Notes: a model not told the origin generated them from the letters alone. Counted from the first letter of the stretch, positions 48,934 to 60,728 are shown. The stretch is 64,000 bases of DNA from Paracoccus acridae (GCF_014642735.1 NZ_BMIV01000004.1:212500-276499); one strand, 5' to 3'. A program made the numbers and translations.

Positions 48934-50334
48934 TCAGGTGCCGCAGAAGGTCTGATGCACGATCTGTTCCGCAAGGGGCGCATGGGCCAGGTCGTCCCAT
49001 TCCGAACGCGCGTCGCGCGGATGCGTCACGGCGTCGAACAGGCGGCGGAAGGGGCCAAGATCGTCGGCCACCGCTGCGGCGATGGCTTCCTCGATCCGGT
49101 GGTTGCGCGGGATGCGGACCGGGTTCGCATGACGCATCAGGTCCGGATCGGGGCCTTGGGCCTGCCAATCCGCCGCCCAGGCGTCGAAGGCATCCCGGTC
49201 GATGAATTCGTCCCGCGCGCGACCGTCGGCTAGGCCGGCGAAAACCCGGGTGAAATCGGCACGCTGCTGGGCCATCATGGTCAGCAGGCGCTCGGCCAGG
49301 GGTTGCACGTCGGCGGCTTCGGTCAGGCCCAGCTTTTCGCCGAAGCGGCGGCGCCAGGCAGCCTGATAGATCGGCGCGAAGCCGTGAACCGATTTCGTCG
49401 CGGCCTCGATGGCGGCGTCGCGTTCGCCCATCAGGGGGATCAGGCAGGTGGCAAGCTGCGCCAGGTTCCAGACGGCGATCTGCGGCTGCTGCGCCCAGGC
49501 ATAGCGCCCGCCCCGGTCGATGGACGAAAACACCGTGTCGGGGTGATACACATCCATGAAGGCGCAGGGGCCATAGTCGATGGTTTCCCCCGACACCGCC
49601 ATGTTGTCGGTGTTCATCACGCCATGGATGAAGCCAAGCGCCATCCAATGTGCAATGGTTTCCGCCTGCCGGGCGACGACGTGATCCAGCAAGGACAGCG
49701 GGCCGTTCGCCGCGGGATAATGGCGGGCGATCACATGGTCGGTCAGGGCGGCAAGCGCGTCTTCCTGTCCCCGGACCGCGAAATACTGGAAGGTCCCGAC
49801 GCGGATATGGCTGGCGGCCACGCGGGTCAGCACGGCGCCCGGCAGGCCGCTTTCGCGCCAGACCGTTTCCCCGGTTGCGACGGCGGCCAAGGCGCGCGTG
49901 GTGGGCACGCCCATCGCGTGCATGAATTCGCTGACGACATATTCGCGCAGCACCGGCCCCATCCAGGCCCGCCCGTCGCCCCGGCGCGAGAAGGGGGTCG
50001 GCCCGCTGCCCTTCAGCTGGATATCGAAGCGCGCGCCGTCGGGGGCCACGACCTCGCCCAGCAGCACCGCGCGGCCGTCGCCCAGTTGCGGGACAAAGCC
50101 GCCGAACTGGTGGCCGGCATAGGCTTGGGCGATCGGGTCCGCCCCCTGCGGCACGGCATTGCCCGCCAGCATCGCCACGCCCTCGGGGCCGGAGAGCCAT
50201 CCGGCATCCAGGCCCAGCCTGCGCGCAAGCCCCTCGTTCAGCGCCAGAAGCTTGGGCTCGGCCACGGGCGTAGGGGCCACGCGGGCAAAGAAGCCTTCCG
50301 GCATACGGGCATAGCTGTTGTCGAAGTGGATCAT
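48934..50334 (-). CDS. selO: Protein adenylyltransferase SelO (YdiU)
   Basis: A 466-residue SelO-type pseudokinase, a family shown to transfer AMP to Ser, Thr or Tyr residues on proteins in redox stress. The characteristic blocks are present: [40 protein letters not shown], the reversed-nucleotide kinase motif [21 protein letters not shown] and the later AIYQAAW-like [19 protein letters not shown]. The C-terminus FCGT has Cys at the third-last position, where some members have selenocysteine. It is divergent from obgE. Confidence 0.95.
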   Translation of the reverse strand: MIHFDNSYARMPEGFFARVAPTPVAEPKLLALNEGLARRLGLDAGWLSGPEGVAMLAGNAVPQGADPIAQAYAGHQFGGFVPQLGDGRAVLLGEVVAPDGARFDIQLKGSGPTPFSRRGDGRAWMGPVLREYVVSEFMHAMGVPTTRALAAVATGETVWRESGLPGAVLTRVAASHIRVGTFQYFAVRGQEDALAALTDHVIARHYPAANGPLSLLDHVVARQAETIAHWMALGFIHGVMNTDNMAVSGETIDYGPCAFMDVYHPDTVFSSIDRGGRYAWAQQPQIAVWNLAQLATCLIPLMGERDAAIEAATKSVHGFAPIYQAAWRRRFGEKLGLTEAADVQPLAERLLTMMAQQRADFTRVFAGLADGRARDEFIDRDAFDAWAADWQAQGPDPDLMRHANPVRIPRNHRIEEAIAAAVADDLGPFRRLFDAVTHPRDARSEWDDLAHAPLAEQIVHQTFCGT

Positions 50335-50442
50335 CGGGGTCTCCTTCGTTCTTTACATAGGGCGGGTCTGCCGCATTGCCAGACCGCGCCCTTGCACGAC
50401 CGAAACCAAGCGCGTATCGCATTCCCTTGAACAGGAGCCTGA

Positions 50443-52577
<2,135 letters not shown>

Positions 52578-52629
52578 GGATCGCGCCTCGCCTGCGGCGA
52601 CGGCTGATTGCCCATCAGGATGAAGGCAA

Positions 52630-52652
52630 GCCCCGGCCACAACAGCCGGGGC
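52630..52652. terminator. Bidirectional hairpin between proB and the fad operon
   Basis: GCCCCGGC (52630-52637) pairs perfectly with GCCGGGGC (52645-52652) around a 7-base loop, followed by GTTT on the plus strand. It sits between the convergent ends of proB and the multifunctional beta-oxidation gene and may serve both. The T-run is short. Confidence 0.55.
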
Positions 52653-52664
52653 GTTTCGCATGGT

Positions 52665-54848
52665 TCAGGCGGCCTTCTTGCCGGCGCCGAAGCGGTCATA
52701 GAAGGACTGCCCGCTTTCGGCCATGTCGCGCAGCATCTGCGGGGCGGCGAAGCGTTCGCCATGTTCGGCCGACAGCCTGTCGCAGATCTCGACCGCGCGG
52801 GCCGCGCCCAGCATGTCCAGCCAGGCGAAGGGACCGCCCGTCCAAGGCGCGAAGCCCCATCCCAGGATCGCGCCGACATCGCCTTCGCGGATGTCCTCCA
52901 GCACGCCTTGTTCGAAGGCACGCACGGCTTCGAGGGTTTGCACGAACATCAGCCGGTGCTGGACCGTGGTCAGGTCCGGCTGATCGTCCGACTGCGGATA
53001 ACGCGCGGCGAGGCCGTCCCACAGACCCTGCCGCTTGCCGTCGTCGCCATAGGCATAGAAGCCCGCATTCGACTTGCGGCCCAGGCGGCCTTGGTCGGCC
53101 ATCCAGAACAGCACCTCGTCCACGTTTCCGTCGGGATAGGCATCCCCCATGGCCGTGCGGGTGGCCTTGGCGATCTTCACGCCCAGGTCGATGCTGGTTT
53201 CATCGACCAGTTGCAGCGGACCCAGCGGCATCCCCATCATCTTGGCCGCGTTTTCGACCAGCACAGGGCTGACCCCCTCGGCCACCAGGCGGATGCCTTC
53301 GTTGATATAGGGGATGATGCAGCGGTTGGCATAGAAGAACCGCGCGTCGTTGACGACGATCGGCGTCTTGCGGATCTGGCGCACGAAATCCAGCGCCTTG
53401 GCGACCGCGCGCGGGCTGGTCTGCTGGCCCTTGATGATCTCGACCAGCATCATCTTGTCCACGGGACTGAAGAAGTGGATGCCGATGAACTGCTCGGGCC
53501 GGGCGCTTGCCTTCGCCAGGTCGCTGATCGGCAGGGTCGAGGTGTTGGTGGCGAAGATCGCGTCCTGCGGGATCACGGCCTCGGCCCTTTTCGTGACCTC
53601 GGCCTTGATGGCGGGATCCTCGAACACGGCTTCGACGATCAGGTCGCAGCCTTCAAGCGCGGCGTAATCGGTGGTGGCGGTGATACGGCCCAGAACCTCG
53701 GCCTTCTTCTCCTCGGTCGATTTCTTGCGGCTGATGGCCTTGTCCAGCAGGCCTTCGGAATAGGTCTTGCCCTTGTCGGCGGCCTCCTGCTTCGCGTCGA
53801 TCAGCACCACCTGGATGCCTGCCATGGCGCTGACATAGGCGATACCCGCGCCCATCATCCCGGCGCCGAGGATGCCGACCTTCTTCACCGACCGGTCCGG
53901 TGCCTCGGGGCGGTTCGCGCCCTTTTCCAGCGCCTCCTTGTTGATGAACAGGCTGCGGATCATCGCCGTGCTGGACGGGTTCATCAGCACATTGGTGAAC
54001 CACCGCGCCTCGATCCTGAGCGCGGTATCGAAAGGCACCTGCGCCCCTTCATAGACCGCCGAAAGCAGCGCCTTGGCCGCCGGATAGACGCCCATGGTCC
54101 TGCCGTTCACCATGGCGGATGCGCCCACGAAGGTCATGAAGCCCGCCGGGTGATAAGGTTCGCCCCCTGGCATTTTGTAGCCCTTCTGGTCCCAGGGCTT
54201 GACCAGATCCGCGTCCTTGGCGTTCAGCACCCATTCGCGCGCAGCGGCGACGGGATCGGCCACCACCTCGTCTATAAGGCCCGCGGCCTTGGCCTTCTTC
54301 GGGTCCGACAGCTTGCCTTCCAGAAGGTATGGCGCGGCCGCCATGGCGCCCAGCTTGCGCGACAGGCGGATCGTGCCGCCGCCGCCGGGAAAGATGCCGA
54401 CCATGATCTCGGGCAGGCCGATCTTGGCCTTGGGGTTGTCGGCTGCAAAGATGCGATGCGTCGCCAGCGGCAGTTCCAGCCCGATGCCAAGCGCCGTGCC
54501 GGGCAGCGCCGCCGCCACGGGCTTGCCGCCCTTGAGGGTCTTGGGGTCCATGCCCGCGCGCTCGATCTTGCGGAGGGCATGATGCAGCGTCATGATCCCG
54601 TCGAAGACCTGCTGCGCGCCGCCCCCCTTCATCTGTGCGATGACATTGAGGTCCATCCCGGCGGCAAAGTCCTTCTTGCCGCTGGTGATGACGATGCCCT
54701 TGACCGCCTCGTCCGATAGCGCGTCGTCGATCAGGGCGTCCAGTTCGGCCGCACCCTCCAGCGACAGCACGTTCATCGACTTGCCCGGCACGTCCCAGGT
54801 GATGACGGCGACGCCGTCGGCGTCCTTTTTCATGATGAAGTCAGTCAT
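52665..54848 (-). CDS. fadJ: Bifunctional enoyl-CoA hydratase/3-hydroxyacyl-CoA dehydrogenase (FadJ/FadB type)
   Basis: A 727-residue multifunctional beta-oxidation protein. The crotonase domain (about 1-190) has PVAAALPGTALGIGLELPLATH and the FPGGGGTIRLSR loop. The NAD-binding dehydrogenase domain starts KKVGILGAGMMGAGIAYVSAMAG (about residue 325), and the two C-terminal 3HCDH domains follow. The dehydrogenase motif FIGIHFFSPVDKMMLVEII is intact. ATG 54848 (MTDFIMKKD) was chosen; the frame to 54911 overlaps the thiolase and is rejected. It follows the thiolase gene by 14 bases. Symbol fadJ versus fadB is a convention. Confidence 0.94.
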   Translation of the reverse strand: MTDFIMKKDADGVAVITWDVPGKSMNVLSLEGAAELDALIDDALSDEAVKGIVITSGKKDFAAGMDLNVIAQMKGGGAQQVFDGIMTLHHALRKIERAGMDPKTLKGGKPVAAALPGTALGIGLELPLATHRIFAADNPKAKIGLPEIMVGIFPGGGGTIRLSRKLGAMAAAPYLLEGKLSDPKKAKAAGLIDEVVADPVAAAREWVLNAKDADLVKPWDQKGYKMPGGEPYHPAGFMTFVGASAMVNGRTMGVYPAAKALLSAVYEGAQVPFDTALRIEARWFTNVLMNPSSTAMIRSLFINKEALEKGANRPEAPDRSVKKVGILGAGMMGAGIAYVSAMAGIQVVLIDAKQEAADKGKTYSEGLLDKAISRKKSTEEKKAEVLGRITATTDYAALEGCDLIVEAVFEDPAIKAEVTKRAEAVIPQDAIFATNTSTLPISDLAKASARPEQFIGIHFFSPVDKMMLVEIIKGQQTSPRAVAKALDFVRQIRKTPIVVNDARFFYANRCIIPYINEGIRLVAEGVSPVLVENAAKMMGMPLGPLQLVDETSIDLGVKIAKATRTAMGDAYPDGNVDEVLFWMADQGRLGRKSNAGFYAYGDDGKRQGLWDGLAARYPQSDDQPDLTTVQHRLMFVQTLEAVRAFEQGVLEDIREGDVGAILGWGFAPWTGGPFAWLDMLGAARAVEICDRLSAEHGERFAAPQMLRDMAESGQSFYDRFGAGKKAA

Positions 54849-54862
54849 GTCCGCAGCCTCCC

Positions 54863-56074
54863 TCAGACGCGTTCGATGATGGTGGCGGCGCCCATGCCGG
54901 ACGCGATGCACAGCGTCGCAAGGCCCACGGTCTTGTCCTGCCGTTCAAGCTCGTCCAGCAGGGTGCCGATGATGATCGCGCCTGTCGCGCCAAGCGGATG
55001 GCCCAGTGCCATGGCGCCGCCATTGACGTTCACCTTGCCCGGATCGACCTGGAAGGCCTGCATGAAGCGCAGCACGACGGCGGCGAAGGCCTCGTTCACC
55101 TCGAACAGGTCGATGTCGCCGATGGACATGCCGCTGTCTGCCAGGATCTTCTCGGTCACCGGAACCGGGCCAGTCAGCATGATGGTGGGATCGGTGCCGA
55201 TCTTGGCCGTGGCACGGATGCGGGCGCGGGGCTTCAGGCCATGGGCCTTGCCGAATTCCTCGTTCCCGATCAGCATGGCGGCGGCGCCATCGACGATGCC
55301 GCTGCTGTTGCCGGCATGGTGGATATGCTCGATCCGGTCCAGATGCGGGTATTTCAGCATCGCGACCTTGTCGAAGCCGGGCATCACCTCGCCCATGTCC
55401 TTGAAGGCGGGCTTCAGCTTGGCCAGATCCTCCATGGTGGTGCCGGGCCGCATGTATTCGTCATGGTCCAGGATGGTCAGCCCATTCTGGTCCTTGACCG
55501 GCACGATGGACCGGGCAAAGCGCCCTTCCTGCCAGGCGCGGGCGGCGCGGTTCTGGCTTTCCACGGCCAGCTTGTCGGCTTCCTCGCGGGTAAAGCCGTA
55601 TTCGGTGGCAATGATGTCGGCGCTGATGCCTTGCGGGACGAAATACTGGTTCATCGCCACCGTCGGATCGACGGCGATGGCCGCCCCGTCGCTGCCCATG
55701 GGGACGCGGCTCATCATCTCGACGCCGCCGGCGATATAGCCGCTGCCCGCGCCCGCCTTGACTTGGTTCGCGGCCAGATTGACGGCCTCCATCCCGCTTG
55801 CGCAGAAGCGGTTGATCGACAGGCCGGGAATGCGTTCGTCCAGATCCGAGGCCAGGACCGCCGAGCGCGCCAGACATCCGCCCTGTTCCTTGACCTGGGT
55901 GACATTGCCCCAGATCACATCCTCGACGGCGTTGCCTTCCAGTCCATTGCGGTCCTTGACGGCGTTCAGCAGGCGGGCGGACAGAGCCAGCGAGGTGACT
56001 TCGTGCAGGCTGCCGTCGCTGCGGCCCTTGCCGCGCGGGGTGCGGGCGGCGTCATAGATGAATGCGTCGGTCAT
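54863..56074 (-). CDS. fadA: Acetyl-CoA C-acyltransferase (thiolase)
   Basis: A 403-residue thiolase for the last step of beta-oxidation. The nucleophile is Cys91 (NRFCASGMEAVN). The conserved NEAFA, the His-bearing NGGAMALGHPLGATGA and the second Cys in CIASGMGAATI are all present. It lies between the GST and the multifunctional gene; the GST stop overlaps it by four bases (ATGA). A broad-range degradative thiolase is more likely than a biosynthetic acetoacetyl-CoA thiolase because of the neighbours. Confidence 0.94.
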   Translation of the reverse strand: MTDAFIYDAARTPRGKGRSDGSLHEVTSLALSARLLNAVKDRNGLEGNAVEDVIWGNVTQVKEQGGCLARSAVLASDLDERIPGLSINRFCASGMEAVNLAANQVKAGAGSGYIAGGVEMMSRVPMGSDGAAIAVDPTVAMNQYFVPQGISADIIATEYGFTREEADKLAVESQNRAARAWQEGRFARSIVPVKDQNGLTILDHDEYMRPGTTMEDLAKLKPAFKDMGEVMPGFDKVAMLKYPHLDRIEHIHHAGNSSGIVDGAAAMLIGNEEFGKAHGLKPRARIRATAKIGTDPTIMLTGPVPVTEKILADSGMSIGDIDLFEVNEAFAAVVLRFMQAFQVDPGKVNVNGGAMALGHPLGATGAIIIGTLLDELERQDKTVGLATLCIASGMGAATIIERV

Positions 56075-56712
56075 GCGTCCTCCTTGGGCGCCCGGTCCGA
56101 TGGATTGCCGGGCATCAGGTCATAGGGGTGTTTCCAGCCGGGCAAGTCGGCGATCGCGGCCAGCCAGCGGTCGATATGGGGCCAGTCCTTCCGGTCAAAG
56201 CCGAAGGGCTCAGGATAGAAGAGATAGGAACAGCAGGCGACATCGGCAATCGTGGGGTCCGCGTCGGCGACCCAATCCCGCGAGGACAGATGGTCATCCA
56301 GCACCCTGTAGGCTGCCTTGAGCCGACCTTGCAGATATTCCGCCGCCCCGACCGGCCGTCTGTCCGCAGGCAGGAAGTTCAGAAGAAAGCGCGCCGGACC
56401 TGCCTGCCCGGACAGCTTGTGGTTGTCGAACATCAGCCAACGCAGGGTTTCATTGCGGTCGCTGCCCAGAAGCCTGCCGGTGCGTTCGGCGATATGCATC
56501 TGGATCACGGCGGACTGGGACAGGACCAAATCGCCCTCGCGGAAGACCGGAACCTCGCCCATTGGGTTGATGGCCCGAAAGGCGGGGGTGCGAGCCTCTC
56601 CGTTGAAGAAGTCCACGTAAACGGGCGTCCAGTCATAGCCGGCCAGTTCCATGGTCAGGGCCGCCTTGTAGGCATTGCCGGATTCGCCAAAGCACCAGAG
56701 TTGCGCGGTCAT
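56071..56712 (-). CDS. Glutathione S-transferase family protein
   Basis: A 213-residue protein. The thioredoxin-like N-terminal domain runs MTAQLWCFGESGNAYKAALTMELAG, with the cis-Pro motif GEVPVF and the ESxxI-like LSQSAVIQMHIAE. An all-helical C-terminal domain contains NPTIADVA-like DPTIADVACCSYLF. A Ser rather than Tyr or Cys may be the glutathione-activating residue. Its stop overlaps the thiolase start, so it belongs to the beta-oxidation operon. A detoxifying or isomerase role is inferred. Confidence 0.9.
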   Translation of the reverse strand: MTAQLWCFGESGNAYKAALTMELAGYDWTPVYVDFFNGEARTPAFRAINPMGEVPVFREGDLVLSQSAVIQMHIAERTGRLLGSDRNETLRWLMFDNHKLSGQAGPARFLLNFLPADRRPVGAAEYLQGRLKAAYRVLDDHLSSRDWVADADPTIADVACCSYLFYPEPFGFDRKDWPHIDRWLAAIADLPGWKHPYDLMPGNPSDRAPKEDA

Positions 56713-56727
56713 CCTGTTCCTCCACCG

Positions 56728-56782
56728 CCGGGGGCTTCGCGCCCCCGGACCCCCGCGGGGTATTTTTGCAACGAAGAAGGCG
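56728..56782 (+). repeat. Intergenic repeat element, copy C with GC hairpin
   Basis: A perfect 8-base stem CCGGGGGC/GCCCCCGG (56728-56748) is followed by GGACCCCCGCGGGG and then TATTTTTGCAACGAAGAAGG. The last part is the reverse complement of copies A and B with a few changes. The hairpin-plus-core arrangement suggests a mobile or terminator-like unit. Confidence 0.65.
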
Positions 56783-56929
56783 CGGATTAACCCTTCTTCA
56801 ATCTAAAGGCGTTTATCATGGCCTTACGGTACAGGCTGGGGAGCCGATGACCGTCAACGGAGAAGTCGTCCCGGTTCTTGGCTGAGACATGCCGGACCGA
56901 CCGGAAGGAAGGAGGGGCCGGGACGCATC

Positions 56930-56958
56930 CGCTTCTTCGTTGTCCAAATACCCACTCC
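56930..56958 (+). repeat. Intergenic repeat element, copy B
   Basis: A 29-base sequence starting CGCTTCTTCGTTGTCCAAAT and ending ACCCACTCC. It differs from copy A at 24777-24805 in one base only. It lies just beyond the stop of the acyl-CoA dehydrogenase gene and is inverted relative to copy C. Confidence 0.8.
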
Positions 56959-56982
56959 GACCCTGCCTTCTCACACGCCGCT

Positions 56983-58755
56983 TCAGAATGCCTCTGCCTC
57001 AAGCTCCATGACAGGGGCCGCGCCGGACTGGATGCGCGCCAGATGCGTCGCAGTCATCGGCAACTGCCGCTTCATGTAGTAACGTCCGGTCGCAAGCTTG
57101 GTTTTCAGGAACGCTGCGTCGCCCTTGCCTGCGTCAAGCGCCTCTTGCGCGGCGACGGCCATCTGCGCCCACATGAAGCCCAGCGTCACGTGTCCGAACA
57201 GGTGCATGAAGTCATAGCTGCCCGACAGCGCGTCGTTGGGGTTCTTCATGCCGCGTTCCATGAAGAACATGGCCGCCGTTTGCAGATCCTTCGACGCGGC
57301 CTTCAGAGGCGCGATGAAATCGGCGGCCAATGAGCTTTCGCCGTGCCGCTTGCAAAAGGACTTCACCATCTCGAAGAAGGCCATGACATGCTTGCCGCCG
57401 TCCTGCGCCAGCTTGCGGCCCACCAGATCCAGGGCCTGCACGCCATTCGCGCCCTCGTAGATCATGGTGATGCGGGCATCGCGGACGAACTGCGACATGC
57501 CCCATTCCTCGATATAGCCGTGGCCGCCATAGACTTGCTGGGCCAGCACGGCCGTCTCGAAGCCCTTGTCGGTCAGGAAGCCCTTGATCACCGGGGTCAG
57601 CAGGGACACGAGGCCTTCGGCATCGGCGTCGCCATTGTGGCCCTTGTCGATCAGATGCGCCCCCCACAGCGCCAGCATGCGGGCGCCTTCCAGGAAGGAC
57701 TTCTGGTCCATCAGCGAACGGCGGATGTCGGGATGGACGATCAGCGGATCGGCCGCGCCCTGGGCATTGACGGGGCCCGTGACCGCGCGGCCCTGCAGGC
57801 GGTCCTTGGCATAGGCGACGGCGTTCTGATAGGCGGGCACCGCGCAGGCATAGCCCTGCAGGCCGACACCAAGCCGGGCTTCGTTCATCATCGTGAACAT
57901 CGCCCGCATCCCCTTGTGCAGGTCGCCCAGCAGCCAGCCTTTCGCGCCGTCATAGTTCATGACGCAGGTCGAGTTGCCGTGGATGCCCATTTTTTCTTCC
58001 AGCTTCCCGACGGTCACGCCATTGCGTTCACCCAGCGATCCATCCGGGTTCACCAGGAACTTCGGCACGATGAACAGGCTGATGCCCTTCGTACCCTCGC
58101 CCCCGCCAGGGGCCTTGGCCAGTACCAGGTGGATGACGTTTTCCGCCAGGTCGTGATCGCCGGCCGAGATGAAGATCTTCTGCCCGGTGATCAGATAGCT
58201 GCCGTCGTCCTGCGGCTCGGCCTTGGTCCGCAGCATCCCCAGGTCGGTCCCGCAATGCGGTTCCGTCAGGTTCATGGTGCCCGTCCAGTCGCAGCCGACC
58301 ATCTTCGGCAGATAGGTCTGCTTCTGTTCGTCCGTCCCATGGGCGTGGATCGCAGAATAGGCGCCATGGGTCAGGCCCTGGTACATGTTGAAGGCCATGT
58401 TGGCCGACACGAACATCTCGCCCGTCGCGACGCCCATCACATAGGGCATCCCCTGGCCACCGTATTCCGGGTCGCAGTCAAGCGCAGTCCAGCCGCCTTC
58501 CTTCACCGCCTGGAAGGCCCGGTCGAAGCCATCGGGGGTGCGAACGACGCCATTCTCCAGCCGGCAGCCCTGCTTGTCGCCCACGGCATTCAGCGGCGCC
58601 AGAACCTCGGCCGCCAGCTTGCCGGCAGCTTCAAGAATGGCCTCGGTGAATTCGGGTTCCAGATCCTCGTGGCCCGGCAGGCCCGATTGCGACAGCTTCA
58701 GCACGTCATGCAGCGCAAACTGCATGTCGCGGACAGGCGGGATGTAAATCGTCAT
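56983..58755 (-). CDS. Acyl-CoA dehydrogenase (long, DUF/Acyl-CoA_dh_C type)
   Basis: A 590-residue FAD enzyme for the first oxidation of beta-oxidation. It has the N-terminal domain, the middle domain with [23 protein letters not shown] and [14 protein letters not shown], and a C-terminal domain with the catalytic Glu in [21 protein letters not shown]. An extra C-terminal helical part follows (to residue 590), as in the larger subfamily. ATG 58755 ([10 protein letters not shown]) follows AGGG. It lies directly downstream of a MerR gene and upstream of GST-thiolase-FadJ. Confidence 0.94.
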   Translation of the reverse strand: MTIYIPPVRDMQFALHDVLKLSQSGLPGHEDLEPEFTEAILEAAGKLAAEVLAPLNAVGDKQGCRLENGVVRTPDGFDRAFQAVKEGGWTALDCDPEYGGQGMPYVMGVATGEMFVSANMAFNMYQGLTHGAYSAIHAHGTDEQKQTYLPKMVGCDWTGTMNLTEPHCGTDLGMLRTKAEPQDDGSYLITGQKIFISAGDHDLAENVIHLVLAKAPGGGEGTKGISLFIVPKFLVNPDGSLGERNGVTVGKLEEKMGIHGNSTCVMNYDGAKGWLLGDLHKGMRAMFTMMNEARLGVGLQGYACAVPAYQNAVAYAKDRLQGRAVTGPVNAQGAADPLIVHPDIRRSLMDQKSFLEGARMLALWGAHLIDKGHNGDADAEGLVSLLTPVIKGFLTDKGFETAVLAQQVYGGHGYIEEWGMSQFVRDARITMIYEGANGVQALDLVGRKLAQDGGKHVMAFFEMVKSFCKRHGESSLAADFIAPLKAASKDLQTAAMFFMERGMKNPNDALSGSYDFMHLFGHVTLGFMWAQMAVAAQEALDAGKGDAAFLKTKLATGRYYMKRQLPMTATHLARIQSGAAPVMELEAEAF

Positions 58756-58759
58756 GGCT

Positions 58760-59158
58760 TTACCCTGTGGTCGTGTCGTTGGACGCGGCGGCAAGACGGG
58801 TTTCTGCATCGGAAAGCTGGGATCTGAGATCGACGATCGCCTCGCTCAGCTCAGCATATTGGCGTTCCATGTCGGCAAGGCGCTGCCGTCCGACCGAGAT
58901 GGTCGCGGCGATCTGTGCCTTGTTCGTGCCGCCCGGCTCGTAGAGTTCGAGCAGCTGGCGGATTTCCTCGAGACTGAAGCCGAACCGCTTGCCGCGCAGG
59001 ATCAGCGTCAGGCGTGCCCTGTCCCGGCGGTCATACAGGCGATGCTGCCCGCGACGTTCGGGAAAGATCAGCTCGCGCGCCTCGTAGAAGCGCAGCGTGC
59101 GGGGGGTTACGCCGAACGCATCGCACATCTGGCGAATCGTCATCAGCTCGTCGGACAT
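58760..59158 (-). CDS. MerR-family transcriptional regulator (1)
   Basis: A 132-residue MerR-type regulator. The HTH ([32 protein letters not shown]) lies at 6-37 and a C-terminal coiled coil follows ([27 protein letters not shown]). The Cys residues of metal-sensing MerR proteins are absent; the only Cys lies in the HTH. ATG 59158 follows GAGGAGG about 10 bases upstream. The gene ends four bases before the acyl-CoA dehydrogenase start, so it likely regulates this beta-oxidation operon, as LiuR-like regulators do. This is inference. Confidence 0.91.
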   Translation of the reverse strand: MSDELMTIRQMCDAFGVTPRTLRFYEARELIFPERRGQHRLYDRRDRARLTLILRGKRFGFSLEEIRQLLELYEPGGTNKAQIAATISVGRQRLADMERQYAELSEAIVDLRSQLSDAETRLAAASNDTTTG

Positions 59159-59279
59159 GGATCGCGGTTCCTCCTCATTCACCGTCTGCCGTCCTTGACC
59201 ACAATATAGGGGCAAGTTGACGCGAACGTAAGCAAGACGCCGCGTCACAGGGGAAGTCAAGGACAACCGTGACGCTGGG

Positions 59280-59660
59280 TCAACCCATGTCGCTCAATTC
59301 CTGCGCCGCAGTCTCACGAAGGGCTTGCAGGTCGGTGCGGGCGGACTGAAGGTCGGCGATCTGTTCATCCAGGACCTTCAACTGCCGGTCGGCCAGATCC
59401 AGCCAGACCTGATACTGTTCGCGCGATCCCTTCTGTTCATAGATCAGCAGCCATTGCCGGATCTCCTCGAGCGAGAAGCCGAACCGGCGGCCGCGCAGGA
59501 TCAGGGTCATGCGCGCGATTTCCCGCGGTCCATAGAAGCGCGCGCGGCCTTCCTTCCGGGGGTTCAGAAGTTCGATATATTCGTAATAGCGCAGCGTTCG
59601 GGGCGTGACGTCGAAGCGCGCGCACATGTCCTTGAAACTGATCGTCTGCTCGCCCGGCAT
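59280..59660 (-). CDS. MerR-family transcriptional regulator (2)
   Basis: A 126-residue MerR-type regulator closely related in layout to the preceding one. The HTH is ISFKDMCARFDVTPRTLRYYEYIELLNPRKEG, then a conserved [23 protein letters not shown] helix shared with regulator 1. The coiled coil is ADRQLKVLDEQIADLQSARTDLQAL. The only Cys is in the HTH (DMCARF). ATG 59660 follows AGGAGGGGG. The two regulators probably arose by duplication and are separated by 121 bases. Confidence 0.91.
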   Translation of the reverse strand: MPGEQTISFKDMCARFDVTPRTLRYYEYIELLNPRKEGRARFYGPREIARMTLILRGRRFGFSLEEIRQWLLIYEQKGSREQYQVWLDLADRQLKVLDEQIADLQSARTDLQALRETAAQELSDMG

Positions 59661-59793
59661 CCGCCCCCTCCTGTGGCAACTGACGCAAGGGTATCCGCTT
59701 GGCGCGCCCAAGCGCAAGGGACGGGGGTTGAGCGTGCGGGCCGGTCGGGGATAGCGTGGCGCGACAATGGACCGGGGCACAGGGAAGACAGGC

Positions 59794-60216
59794 ATGTCCG
59801 AGACGGATCAGACGCGAATCGCCCAGCAGTTCATCGAGGCGATCCCCCATGCCCGCGCCCTGGGGATGCGGGTCGATGCCTTGGGCAAGGGATCGGCCAC
59901 GATCAGCATGCCCTGGGCCGAACATCTTGTCGGCGATCCCCGCAGCGGCGTGGTTCATGGCGGCGTGGTTTCGGCGCTGATGGATACCAGTTGCGGGGCG
60001 GCGGTGATGTCGCACCCGTCGGGTCCGTCCTCGACGGCGACCATCGATCTGCGCATCGACTACATGCGCTCGGCCACCAAGGGCCAGCGGATCACGGCCA
60101 AGGCCGAGTGCTATCACCTGACGCGGACCGTCGCCTTTGTCCGGGCCGTGGCCCTGGACGAGGACGAGGCCAATCCCGTCGCCGCCGCCACCGGCGCCTT
60201 CACGGTCGAAAGATGA
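59794..60216 (+). CDS. PaaI/hotdog-fold thioesterase (1)
   Basis: A 140-residue hotdog-fold protein. The catalytic region is VVHGGVVSALMDTSCGAAVMS, followed by TIDLRIDYMRSATKGQRITAKAE and FVRAVALDEDE. It likely hydrolyses an acyl-CoA. ATG 59794 (MSETDQT) was chosen over ATG 59767, which has no ribosome binding site. It overlaps the next thioesterase gene by four bases and is divergent from MerR regulator 2, which may control it. Confidence 0.9.
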   Translation: MSETDQTRIAQQFIEAIPHARALGMRVDALGKGSATISMPWAEHLVGDPRSGVVHGGVVSALMDTSCGAAVMSHPSGPSSTATIDLRIDYMRSATKGQRITAKAECYHLTRTVAFVRAVALDEDEANPVAAATGAFTVER

Positions 60217-60719
60217 TGCCGATGGACCGCCGCGAACCCCTGGACCGGATCAAGTCCCGCCGCGATTCCGCCCTGGCGGCGCTTGTGTCCGGCGTGCCCT
60301 ATCTGACATGGCTGGGCATCCGCTTCGACCGGCGCGGGGACGAGTTGACCGCGATCCTGCCTTATGACGAAAAGCTGATCGGCAACCCGATGCTGCCCGC
60401 CATCCACGGCGGCGTCACGGCGGCGTTCCTGGAAACGACCGCGATCATCGAACTGGCCTGGGCCGCCATGTGGGAGGACATGGAGTCCGGCCGCACCGTT
60501 CCCGACGCGGCTGTCGCGGCCGGACCGCCGCGCCTGCCCAAGACCATCGACTTCACCGTGGACTATCTGCGCAGCGGGCTGCCGCGCGACGCCTATGCCC
60601 GTGCGCGCGTGGTGCGGTCGGGGCGGCGCTATGCCAGCGTCCAGGTCGAGGCATGGCAGGACAACCGCGCCCGGCTGATGGCGCAGGCGACGGGCCATTT
60701 CCTGATGCCGCAAGGCTAG
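60213..60719 (+). CDS. PaaI/hotdog-fold thioesterase (2)
   Basis: A 168-residue hotdog-fold protein with the active-site segment PAIHGGVTAAFLETTAIIELAW, then TIDFTVDYLRSGLPRDAYARARVVRSGRRYASVQVEAW. Compared with the upstream thioesterase it has a longer insert between the helix and strand 2 (ESGRTVPDAAVAAGPPRLPK). Three nearby ATG codons (60213, 60216, 60222) are possible; 60213 overlaps the upstream stop. The pair probably works as a heteromer or on related acyl-CoAs. Confidence 0.9.
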   Translation: MMPMDRREPLDRIKSRRDSALAALVSGVPYLTWLGIRFDRRGDELTAILPYDEKLIGNPMLPAIHGGVTAAFLETTAIIELAWAAMWEDMESGRTVPDAAVAAGPPRLPKTIDFTVDYLRSGLPRDAYARARVVRSGRRYASVQVEAWQDNRARLMAQATGHFLMPQG

Positions 60720-60728
60720 GCCGCCGGA

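Larger units (their letters stand above)
56713..56982. other. 270-base gap with two inverted repeat copies and a possible gene remnant
   Basis: This gap in the fad operon carries a GC hairpin and repeat copies C and B in opposite orientation, with about 147 bases between them. On the minus strand a frame ending at 56787 reads ...RDDFSVDGHRLPSLYRKAMINAFRLKKG and stop. It looks protein-like but has no credible start and would overlap the acyl-CoA dehydrogenase gene. I cannot tell a pseudogene end from chance. The gap suggests a break between the acyl-CoA dehydrogenase and GST transcripts. Confidence 0.4.

Noticed and set aside
52608..54719. A 703-codon plus-strand frame over the multifunctional beta-oxidation gene
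   Set aside because: It is the shadow of fadJ, whose crotonase and dehydrogenase motifs are intact on the minus strand.
56821..56890. Very short plus-strand frames (such as one starting at the ATG near 56848 after GGGGAG)
   Set aside because: Only about 12 codons long, with no support beyond a chance ribosome-binding-like sequence.
58760..59660. Mercury or metal resistance by MerR regulators
   Set aside because: Neither MerR protein has the Cys set used for metal sensing and no metal efflux or reductase gene is adjacent; the neighbours are beta-oxidation genes.
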